Origin: JBGPIK01 sp041484845
Lineage (GTDB): Bacteria > Desulfobacterota > Binatia > UBA9968
Reading direction: 5' to 3'
Assembly (NCBI GenBank): GCA_041484845.1
Contig: JBGPIK010000297.1
Coordinates: 1 to 8,770, forward strand
Length of the DNA: 8,770 nt
Shown: positions 1 through 4,910 of the stretch, in pieces
How the letters are laid out: the number at the start of each line of letters is the position of its first letter
How positions within the stretch are numbered: position 1 is the first letter of the stretch
Made by a program: the position numbers and the translations under genes
The notes under the pieces: model-generated
Database searches by the model: none
What the model saw: the letters and a program-made list of their open reading frames with translations, nothing else
Told to the model about the DNA's origin: nothing

Positions 1-310
1 CACCTACATTAAGCAGAAGCGTGAACGGCTGGTGCGTTTCCTGCGCGCCTGGAACCGAGCGCTCAAGTTCTACCAAGACCACCCCGAAGTCATGCTGCCC
101 TACATCCAGAAAAAACTCGCCGTCAAAGACCCCCAGCTCGCCCGCCGAATGTACGAAGACGATGCGCCCTTCATCCTGCCCGGCGGCCGCTTGAGCGCCG
201 ACGCTATGAAAGAGATCGTCGAAATCGGCAGAGAAGCCCTGCGCATCAAAGAGCCGGTGCCCTCAGAAAAAGTCTTCGATTTCTCACTGGCCGCTGAAGC
301 GGTGAAGTGA
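1..310 (+). CDS. ABC transporter substrate-binding protein (NMT1/SsuA-like), C-terminal part only
   Basis: The reading frame is open from base 2 to the TGA at 308-310, so about 102 C-terminal residues are present and the start lies outside the window. An internal GTG at 32 could be mistaken for a start, but the frame continues upstream of it with plausible protein (Lys/Arg-rich helix, ERLVRFLRAWNRAL). The pattern of a helix 'RFLRAW.RAL.F..DHPE', then 'PFILPGGRLSADAM' and a closing 'VFDFSLAAEAV' is typical of the last domain of periplasmic solute-binding proteins of the nitrate/sulfonate/thiamine-precursor (NMT1/THI5-like) group. These capture a small ligand outside the inner membrane and deliver it to an ABC permease. 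The ligand cannot be told from this fragment. It has no evident functional link to the defence genes downstream. Family call by recognition of the C-terminal pattern, not by search. Confidence 0.75.
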   Translation, partial: TYIKQKRERLVRFLRAWNRALKFYQDHPEVMLPYIQKKLAVKDPQLARRMYEDDAPFILPGGRLSADAMKEIVEIGREALRIKEPVPSEKVFDFSLAAEAVK

Positions 311-428
311 AGATAGGTTACACGTGGCGCAAAGGGATATGAGCCATCGGCGCTAACCTGTAGGTTCCAACACGATTCGACCCCTGTTGCCCGACGTGAG
401 AGCAAGGAAAACCGTCGGCAAACAGTCC

Positions 429-458
429 TTGTCATCCCGCCGCCAATTCGCGTAGAAT
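429..458 (+). promoter_or_regulatory. Candidate sigma70 promoter for the hsdM-hsdS operon
   Basis: A -35 hexamer TTGTCA (429-434) and a -10 hexamer TAGAAT (453-458) each match the consensus at 5 of 6 positions and are 18 bp apart. Transcription would start near 465, about 35 bases before the small ORF at 500 and about 150 before hsdM. It is the best promoter-like match I noticed between the solute-binding protein gene and hsdM. The rest of 311-499 holds no gene I can support. Seen in sequence; activity is inferred. Confidence 0.5.
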
Positions 459-499
459 CCGGGGAATTCAAAGCTTTTCACGAGACACGCTTCTGGACC

Positions 500-631
500 A
501 TGCCCACGCCCGAAGACCAAGCCAGAGAAAATGTAGACCATTTAGTAACACAGGCTGGCTGGCAGTACCGCGATAAGACAATGCGAAGGTTTAACTCAAT
601 GAAACGAACCAAATACTATGCTGACAAGTGA
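500..631 (+). pseudogene. Truncated start of a type I restriction subunit R (HsdR N-terminal remnant), 43 codons
   Basis: ATG at 500 opens a 43-codon ORF ending in TGA at 629-631, overlapping the first 14 bases of hsdM in another frame. Its first ~20 residues, MPTPEDQARENVDHLVTQAG followed by W, match the usual N-terminus of EcoEI-type HsdR/DEAD-helicase subunits: '(T)PE.QAR.NID.LL..AGW'. In those proteins this segment is followed by a nuclease domain. Here the similarity stops after about residue 25 and the rest (RRFNSMKRTKYYADK) looks like ordinary upstream DNA read through. The simplest view is that a complete hsdR once preceded or was joined to this locus and was deleted, leaving its start. 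It could also be translated as a leader peptide coupled to hsdM, since hsdM has no clear Shine-Dalgarno sequence of its own. The full-length HsdR at the other end of the locus has a different N-terminus, so this is not a copy of it. Confidence 0.55.
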
Positions 632-2294
632 AATTCGAAACCAAATAGATCAAATTTGGAATGCTTTCTGGTCGGGCGGAATCTCAAATCCGCTGGAGGT
701 CATTGAGCAGATTACTTACCTGCTCTTCATCAAGCGACTTGATGAGCTCCAGACTCTCGAAGAGTTAAAAGCCACGCGCCTAAAGACACCCATCGAGCGG
801 CGGTTCTTTCCCGATGGGGACGATGATCATCCGCGTTCGCCGCGGCCCTATGCGGACTATCGCTGGTCGCGCTTTAAAAACTCCGCGCCTGCCGACATGT
901 ACGAAGTGGTCAGCGACCATGTGTTTCCATTTCTTCGCACATTGGGTGGTGATGAGTCCACGTATGCGCATCACATGAAGGACGCCCGATTCACTATTCC
1001 CACGCCAGGACTACTCGCCAAGGTCGTGGATTTGATCGCTCAGGTGCCGATGGAGGAGCGCGACACCAAAGGGGACCTTTACGAATACATGCTCGCGAAG
1101 ATCGCGACTGCCGGTCAGAACGGTCAGTTCCGCACCCCGCGGCACATAATCCGTCTTATGGTGGAGATGGTCGCGCCGAAGCCCACCGATATAGTGTGCG
1201 ATCCTGCCTGCGGCACGTCGGGATTCCTTGTGGCCGTGGGCGAATATCTCCGCGAGCGCCATCCGGAAATCTTTCGCGACTCGAAACTTTCTCAGCATTT
1301 TCATCACGGTCTTTTCCACGGGTTCGACTTCGACAATACGATGCTGCGCATCGGCAGCATGAACATGCTGCTGCACGGTGTGGAGAATCCCGACATCCGT
1401 TACCGTGACTCGCTAGCGCAAGATCATGCAGGCGAGGAAGAAAAGTACACATTGGTTTTGGCCAATCCACCGTTTGCCGGCTCGCTCGATTATGAAAACA
1501 CCGCCAAGGATCTTCTCCAAATCGTCAAAACGAAAAAGACCGAGCTGCTTTTTCTCGCGCTCTTTCTGCGACTGCTAAAGCCTGGCGGACGCGCCGCCGT
1601 CATTGTGCCCGACGGCGTGCTCTTCGGATCGTCCAACGCGCACAAGACGCTGCGCAAGATTCTCGTCGAGGAACAGAAGCTCGACGCCGTCATCTCGCTG
1701 CCCGGCGGCGTGTTCAAGCCCTACGCCGGCGTCTCCACCGCCATCCTCCTCTTCACCAAGACCAACTCCGGCGGCACCGACCACGTCTGGTTCTACGACG
1801 TGGACGCCGACGGCTGGAGTCTCGACGACAAACGCACGCCGTTATTGCCCGAAGAAAAACTCGGCCCCACACCCCGCACCGGTCTGGACCCCGGCCTCCG
1901 CCGGGGTGACGAAGATGGTCAGGGTGAAGTCCGTCATTCCAGCGAAGGCCGGAATCCAGTTCTTACACCCGACGAACACGCGAAGAACAACCTACCCGAC
2001 ATCCTCGCGCGCTGGCGCACGTTGCATTCACTCCCTCGCCCGCTTGCGGGAGAGGGCAGGGGTGAGGGCAAGACCGACGTCAGTGAACTCGACCGCCCGC
2101 GCACCGCGCAAAGTTTCTGCGTGCCCAAGGGCGACATTGCCGCGCAGGGTTACGATCTCTCGCTCAACCGCTACAAGGAAGTCGTCCACGAAGAAGTGGT
2201 TCACCGCCCGCCAAGCGAGATCCTGAAAACCATCGGCAAACTGGAGGCGGAGATTCAGCAGAGCATGAAGGACTTGGAGGGGATGCTGCGGTGA
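618..2294 (+). CDS. hsdM: Type I restriction-modification methyltransferase subunit HsdM
   Basis: HsdM transfers a methyl group from S-adenosylmethionine to adenine N6 in the recognition sequence, working as M2S with HsdS and also as part of the R2M2S restriction complex. The 558-aa product has an N-terminal helical domain (about 1-150, 'DQIWNAFWSGG..NPLEVIEQITYLLFIKRLDE'), the FRTPR segment (171-175), the AdoMet-binding motif DPACGTSGFL (195-204) and the catalytic motif NPPF (283-286). A C-terminal helical tail follows ('RPRTAQSFCVPKGDIAAQGYDLSLNRYKE', then a coiled coil at 530-556) that normally contacts HsdS. All key residues are present. It is somewhat longer than I would expect, because residues about 421-448 and 468-488 are encoded by dispersed DNA repeats lying between family-typical segments (see repeats). 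No strong Shine-Dalgarno precedes ATG 618, so translation may be coupled to the small ORF upstream. Its TGA overlaps the GTG of hsdS. Family assignment is very secure; activity with the two insertions is not proven. Confidence 0.97.
   Translation: MLTSEIRNQIDQIWNAFWSGGISNPLEVIEQITYLLFIKRLDELQTLEELKATRLKTPIERRFFPDGDDDHPRSPRPYADYRWSRFKNSAPADMYEVVSDHVFPFLRTLGGDESTYAHHMKDARFTIPTPGLLAKVVDLIAQVPMEERDTKGDLYEYMLAKIATAGQNGQFRTPRHIIRLMVEMVAPKPTDIVCDPACGTSGFLVAVGEYLRERHPEIFRDSKLSQHFHHGLFHGFDFDNTMLRIGSMNMLLHGVENPDIRYRDSLAQDHAGEEEKYTLVLANPPFAGSLDYENTAKDLLQIVKTKKTELLFLALFLRLLKPGGRAAVIVPDGVLFGSSNAHKTLRKILVEEQKLDAVISLPGGVFKPYAGVSTAILLFTKTNSGGTDHVWFYDVDADGWSLDDKRTPLLPEEKLGPTPRTGLDPGLRRGDEDGQGEVRHSSEGRNPVLTPDEHAKNNLPDILARWRTLHSLPRPLAGEGRGEGKTDVSELDRPRTAQSFCVPKGDIAAQGYDLSLNRYKEVVHEEVVHRPPSEILKTIGKLEAEIQQSMKDLEGMLR
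1884..1959. repeat. Inverted pair of dispersed REP-like hairpin repeats inside hsdM
   Basis: Two units of one repeat family face each other. The first is 1884-1911 (CTGGACCCCGGC...GCCGGGGTGACG; 7-bp stem 1889-1895/1900-1906, loop CTCC). The second, in opposite orientation, is 1933-1959 (GTCATTCCAGCG...CCGGAATCCAG). They are separated by 21 bases. Related units lie at 3428-3454 and 3547-3574. Such units are common between genes. Here they are translated in frame, giving HsdM residues about 421-448, including LDPGLRRGDE and RHSSEGRNPV, which are peptides characteristic of these repeats wherever they are translated. Confidence 0.85.
2028..2069. repeat. Second, unrelated dispersed hairpin repeat inside hsdM
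   Basis: The segment folds as CCCTC-g-CCCGC (2033-2043), loop TT, GCGGG-a-GAGGG (2046-2056): 10 pairs with one mismatch. It is flanked by TCAC (2028-2031) and GTGA (2062-2065), and ends GGTGAGGGC. This is the pattern of another repeat class frequent between genes in Gram-negative genomes. It is read in frame as SLPRPLAGEGRGEGK (HsdM about 471-485), between the family-typical stretches 'AKNNLPDILARW' and 'RPRTAQSFCVPK'. Confidence 0.75.
2276..2282 (+). promoter_or_regulatory. Shine-Dalgarno sequence of hsdS
   Basis: GGAGGGG lies 8 bases before the GTG at 2291, inside the end of hsdM. It fixes the GTG as the hsdS start, which gives the expected N-terminus (W-x-x-L-x-F-D-E-V). Confidence 0.75.
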
Positions 2295-3406
2295 CGTCCG
2301 GCTGGCAAAAACTACCTTTTGATGAAGTCGTAGCGGATGAATCAGGCGGCAACCTCAAGACTCCGCAAAGTGAGTTCTTGGACGAGGGTGAGTTTGCAGT
2401 CGTTGACCAAGGTAAAGAGCTTGTTTCTGGCTACGTGAACGACAGAACGCGACTTTGCCGATCACCTTTGCCAGTGGTGGTTTTTGGCGACCACACTCGC
2501 TGCGTAAAGTTTGTGGATTTCCCGTTCTGCATGGGCGCAGACGGTATAAAAGTTCTTCGCCCGAAAGTGGAGGCAGACGTTAAGTATCTTTACCATTATC
2601 TACGGCAGCTTCGTCTTTATGACGGCGGTTACGACCGCCATTTCAAGTATCTCAAACGAGCTGAGGTAGTGCTACCCCCACTGCCAGAGCAGCGGCGGAT
2701 CGCGGACGTGCTGGACCGGGCCGAGGCGTTGCGGGCTAAGCGCCGCGCCGCCCTCGCCCAACTCGACTCCCTCATCCAATCCCTCTTCCTTGACCTTTTT
2801 GGTGACCCCGCCACCAACCCGAAAGGCTGGCCAAAGAACAAGCTTGGTGACATCGCGGACAAGATTACGGACGGAGAGCATCAGACACCGCAAAGGACCA
2901 CGCACGGCATCAAGCTACTTTCAGCGCGTAATATCCGTGACGGATTCATCGACGTTGCCGACGTAGACTATGTCAGTCCTGAAGAGCACGAACGCATCAA
3001 GCGGAGATGCAACCCGGAGCCGGGCGACGTATTGATTTCTTGTTCTGGAACGATTGGGCGAGTCGCGACCGTTACGACATCAGAACCCTTCTCCCTCGTG
3101 CGGAGTGTCGCCTTGATCAAGCCGAAGAAAGACGTGATTGATTCCACGTTTCTTGAGTATCACCTTCGCACCCCTGCACTTCATGCAAAGATGCAGCGGA
3201 GCGCAAACGCGTCGAGCCAAGCCAATTTATTCCAGGGACAGATTCGGGAACTTCCCACAACGCTTCCCCCCCTCCCATTGCAGCGCGAATTCGCCCGTCG
3301 AGTTCAAGCGGTGGAGAAGCTGAAGACGGCGCAGCGCGCGTCGCTGGGGGAGCTGGACGCGCTCTTCGCCACACTCCAGCATCGGGCCTTCCGGGGAGAA
3401 CTCTAG
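2291..3406 (+). CDS. hsdS: Type I restriction-modification specificity subunit HsdS
   Basis: HsdS selects the bipartite DNA target for both methylation and restriction and is the scaffold for HsdM and HsdR. The 371-aa product has the full two-half layout. TRD1 is about 5-127, with 'VVVFGDHTRCVKFVDFPF' and 'GADGIKVL'. The central conserved spacer is about 128-173 ('LPPLPEQRRIADVLDRAEAL...LFLDLFGDP'). TRD2 is about 180-324, with 'DGEHQTP', 'KLLSARNIRDGFI' and 'GDVLISCSGTIGRVA'. The second conserved helix is about 325-371 ('LPPLPLQREFARRVQAVEKL...LDALFATLQHRAFRGEL'). The two conserved segments are mutual repeats, as is normal for the family. The GTG start overlaps the hsdM stop (GTGA), so the two are translated in step. 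The target sequence cannot be read from the protein. A second copy of the last ~16 residues lies downstream at about 4171-4230. Confidence 0.96.
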   Translation: MTSGWQKLPFDEVVADESGGNLKTPQSEFLDEGEFAVVDQGKELVSGYVNDRTRLCRSPLPVVVFGDHTRCVKFVDFPFCMGADGIKVLRPKVEADVKYLYHYLRQLRLYDGGYDRHFKYLKRAEVVLPPLPEQRRIADVLDRAEALRAKRRAALAQLDSLIQSLFLDLFGDPATNPKGWPKNKLGDIADKITDGEHQTPQRTTHGIKLLSARNIRDGFIDVADVDYVSPEEHERIKRRCNPEPGDVLISCSGTIGRVATVTTSEPFSLVRSVALIKPKKDVIDSTFLEYHLRTPALHAKMQRSANASSQANLFQGQIRELPTTLPPLPLQREFARRVQAVEKLKTAQRASLGELDALFATLQHRAFRGEL

Positions 3407-3427
3407 TGTTACACTTCCCAAGATTCC

Positions 3428-3454
3428 GTCATTCCGGCGCAGGCCGGAATCCAG
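3428..3454. repeat. Dispersed REP-like hairpin repeat downstream of hsdS (minus orientation)
   Basis: GTCATTCCGGCG...GCCGGAATCCAG is a near-perfect hairpin (ATTCCGGC/GCCGGAAT stem around a short loop) starting 22 bases after the hsdS stop. It is the same family and orientation as 1933-1959 within hsdM. It may slow or partly terminate transcription, but no T tract follows to make it a standard terminator. Confidence 0.85.
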
Positions 3455-3546
3455 GTTGTTCCTCTTTTCTGCGTTTCTCCCGATCGCCCTATTCAGATGA
3501 CGGTAGCGCTAGCCTCAGGGTGATGCGATGTAAACGGTCGGACAGC

Positions 3547-3574
3547 CTAGACCCCGGCATTCGCCGGGGTGACG
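3547..3574. repeat. Dispersed REP-like hairpin repeat upstream of the unknown gene (plus orientation)
   Basis: CTAGACCCCGGC...GCCGGGGTGACG carries the stem CCCCGGC/GCCGGGG. It matches 1884-1911 in hsdM closely and is inverted relative to 3428-3454. The 92 bases between the two units (3455-3546) show no gene or other structure I can support. The unit contains a GTG (3569) that could be mistaken for the start of the next gene. Confidence 0.85.
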
Positions 3575-3601
3575 ATACTTCCTTGTGGCGATGAAAAAGC
3601 A

Positions 3602-4159
3602 ATGCGCACCGCCGTCCCCGAGAAACTCCTGAAGGTCATCGACGACATCGACACGCAGGGAAACGTGCCGCTCATCCGATTGACGGTGTTGAAAAAATGG
3701 TTTGAGTGCCCGGGCCGGTTGCCTGTCTTTGGCCTGTGGATCGCGCGACAGGCGGCGGGCCGCAAGGGCAAGGTGCACGCCGAGGCCGCCACCCTGCTGA
3801 ACGAGACGCGTGCCCTGCTCGGGACCGTGGCCACGAGGGAAAGCCTCTTCCAGCAGATCGATCGGAAGGCAGCGCAGAGCCTGCATAACCGGGCGCGAAA
3901 GTTTCAGAACGAATTTCAGAAGCAGCAATGGGGACCGGTGCGAATCATCCACTGCTGGCCGCTGCTGCTGGTGGAAGAAGGGCTGGCTCTCCACGCCGGT
4001 CTCGACCGTCATCCCAGCGGCGGCTACAAACTGGCTGCCGACTGGGCGCAACACTACGACGTCCGACTCGGCGACGGCCTGAACGGCCCTAGCCGGGCCA
4101 AGCTCCAGAAACTCCTACGGTTCATGTTAAGCGTGGAAGCTTTGGAGGACGACCGATGA
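3602..4159 (+). CDS. Unrecognised 185-aa protein between hsdS and the AbiE pair
   Basis: I do not recognise a named family. ATG 3602 is chosen because the in-frame GTG at 3569 lies inside a dispersed repeat and would add residues that look repeat-derived; no good Shine-Dalgarno is visible for either. The protein looks genuine: mixed composition, GC-ending codons, mostly helical pattern, no signal peptide or clear membrane segment. Visible parts are an N-terminal 'PEKLLKVIDDID..GNVPLIRLTVLKKWFECPGRLPVFGLWIA' (6-48), a basic stretch ARQAAGRKGK (48-57), a middle helix 'LLNETRALLG' (65-74), a Gln/Arg/Lys-rich segment 'RARKFQNEFQKQQWGPVRIIHCWPLLLVEEGLALH' (97-131) and an acidic tail LEDDR. The basic segments would suit nucleic-acid or complex binding, but no catalytic motif is evident. 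Its TGA overlaps the ATG of the next small ORF (ATGA). Its position in a type I R-M/AbiE cluster suggests a defence accessory role; that is context only. Confidence 0.75.
   Translation: MRTAVPEKLLKVIDDIDTQGNVPLIRLTVLKKWFECPGRLPVFGLWIARQAAGRKGKVHAEAATLLNETRALLGTVATRESLFQQIDRKAAQSLHNRARKFQNEFQKQQWGPVRIIHCWPLLLVEEGLALHAGLDRHPSGGYKLAADWAQHYDVRLGDGLNGPSRAKLQKLLRFMLSVEALEDDR
4144..4148 (+). promoter_or_regulatory. Strong Shine-Dalgarno before the HsdS-tail ORF
   Basis: GGAGG lies 7 bases before ATG 4156, inside the end of the preceding gene. It is one of the best ribosome sites in the window and argues that the small ORF is, or recently was, translated. Confidence 0.55.
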
Positions 4160-4256
4160 AGAACAGAATATCGCTAGCGACGCTCGACGCGTTGTTCGCC
4201 AGTCTCCAGCACCGCGCCTTTCGAGGGAGCTGTGACCTTGCATTGGGGGTTAATTC

Positions 4257-4288
4257 CTGTCAGAAAAAATGGGTAATTTTTCTGACAG
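4257..4288. promoter_or_regulatory. Perfect 12-bp inverted repeat, probable AbiEi operator
   Basis: CTGTCAGAAAAA (4257-4268) and TTTTTCTGACAG (4277-4288) are exact reverse complements around ATGGGTAA. The site is just upstream of abiEi. AbiEi antitoxins of the type IV AbiE family are known to repress their own operon by binding inverted repeats near the promoter through an N-terminal winged-helix domain. I see no convincing -35/-10 pair, so the exact promoter position is open. As an RNA the same sequence would form a hairpin with a T-rich right arm, but the T run is inside the stem and is followed by CTGACAG, so a terminator is less likely. Confidence 0.6.
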
Positions 4289-4292
4289 AATG

Positions 4293-4297
4293 CGGAG
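4293..4297 (+). promoter_or_regulatory. Candidate Shine-Dalgarno of abiEi
   Basis: CGGAG lies 10 bases before GTG 4308. The two upstream in-frame ATGs (4269, in the loop of the palindrome, and 4290, directly after it) have no such sequence. This favours GTG 4308 as the abiEi start. Confidence 0.4.
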
Positions 4298-4307
4298 CAA
4301 TAATTTA

Positions 4308-4907
4308 GTGCAACCCATTGATACTAAACTGAAAAGCCGAATTTACGGCAGCGGGAGGGGTTCGATCTTCACCCCGAATGACTTTTTGGATCTTGGGGGG
4401 CGAGATGCTGTGGACAAGGCGTTGTCGCGTCTGGCGGCCAAGGGGACGATTCGCCGTCTGGCGCGCGGGCTTTATGAGTACCCGCGCGAGCATCCGGAAC
4501 TGGGAACGCTGTCGCCGGACATCGAGAAAGTGGCGCAGGCGCTGGCAGGAAAACATCGGATTCGGCTGCAACCGGCGGGGGCATACGCGACGAACCTTCT
4601 TGGGTTATCCGAACAAGTGCCGGCCAAGGTAGTGTTCCTGACGGATGGCCCGTCGCGCACAGTGAAAATCGGGCGGCAGGAGATCCAGTTGCGCCGCACG
4701 ACGCCTCGCAACATGGCGACGGCTGGGCGATTGAGTGGATTGCTGATGCAGGCGTGCCGGCATCTGGGCAAGGAGCACATCACGCGTGAGCGGATGGAGC
4801 ACTTGAAACGCACGCTTCCGGCGAAGGAGCGGCAGAAGTTGTTGAAGGACCTGCCGCTTGCGCCTGCGTGGATGCATCCGCTGTTCCGCGAACTCGCCGG
4901 GAGTTGA
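4308..4907 (+). CDS. abiEi: AbiEi-family antitoxin of a type IV toxin-antitoxin system (DUF6088-like)
   Basis: AbiEi neutralises the AbiEii nucleotidyltransferase without stably binding it (type IV) and represses the operon. The product has an N-terminal winged-helix-like region 'KLKSRIYGSGRGSIFTPNDFLDLGGRDAVDKALSRLAAKGTIRRLARGLYEYP', which is the hallmark of the DUF6088/AbiEi group. An antitoxin domain follows ('IEKVAQALAGKHRIRLQPAGAYATNLLGLSEQVPAKVVFLTDGPSRTVKIG', 'IQLRRTTPRNM'), and then a helical tail. From GTG 4308 it is 199 aa; starts at ATG 4290 (205 aa) or ATG 4269 (212 aa) are possible. I prefer 4308 because of the CGGAG before it, because family members begin close to the 'RI.G.GRG' segment, and because 4269 lies in the loop of the putative operator. 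It ends 3 bases before abiEii. Family recognition is firm; the start is not. Confidence 0.88.
   Translation: MQPIDTKLKSRIYGSGRGSIFTPNDFLDLGGRDAVDKALSRLAAKGTIRRLARGLYEYPREHPELGTLSPDIEKVAQALAGKHRIRLQPAGAYATNLLGLSEQVPAKVVFLTDGPSRTVKIGRQEIQLRRTTPRNMATAGRLSGLLMQACRHLGKEHITRERMEHLKRTLPAKERQKLLKDLPLAPAWMHPLFRELAGS
4899..4903 (+). promoter_or_regulatory. Shine-Dalgarno of abiEii
   Basis: GGGAG overlaps the last codons of abiEi and sits 7 bases before GTG 4911. It supports the GTG start and coupled translation of antitoxin and toxin. Confidence 0.65.
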
Positions 4908-4910
4908 TTT

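Larger units (their letters stand above)
4156..4308 (+). pseudogene. Small ORF (50 codons) carrying a second copy of the HsdS C-terminus
   Basis: ATG 4156 overlaps the stop of the preceding gene (ATGA) and follows a good GGAGG. The ORF ends at TAG 4306-4308. Residues 5-24, ISLATLDALFASLQHRAFRG, align with HsdS 350-369, ASLGELDALFATLQHRAFRG. At DNA level, 4171-4226 and 3341-3396 match at 43 of 56 positions by hand count, with many differences at third codon positions. This is therefore an old or foreign copy and not a fresh duplication. After RG the true HsdS stop is lost and the frame runs into the palindrome upstream of abiEi (CDLALGVNSC...), with no protein-like sequence. The likeliest origin is recombination between two hsdS genes that placed the unknown gene between the live hsdS and an old tail. 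A translated 50-aa peptide that contacts HsdM or HsdS cannot be excluded. Confidence 0.6.

Noticed and set aside
355..366. AACCTGTAGGTT small palindrome after the solute-binding protein gene
   Set aside because: Only a 5-bp stem, no T tract; too weak to call a terminator or operator.
431..465. GTCATCCCGCCG...GAATCCGGGG resembling the dispersed repeat
   Set aside because: It shares the opening GTCAT and a GAATCC but the hairpin does not form; similarity is too loose to call a copy.
1603..2226. 207-codon plus-strand ORF in another frame of hsdM
   Set aside because: Ser/Pro/Thr/Arg-rich frame-shifted reading of hsdM, which is intact through this region.
3406..3594. 62-codon plus-strand ORF directly after hsdS
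   Set aside because: It reads HSGAGRNPG and LDPGIRRGDD, the typical translation of the dispersed repeats; the rest has no protein character.
3515..4054. 179-codon minus-strand ORF opposite the unknown gene
   Set aside because: It runs into repeat sequence (HPGECRGLG) at its end, and the plus-strand frame has the better codon use and protein-like composition.
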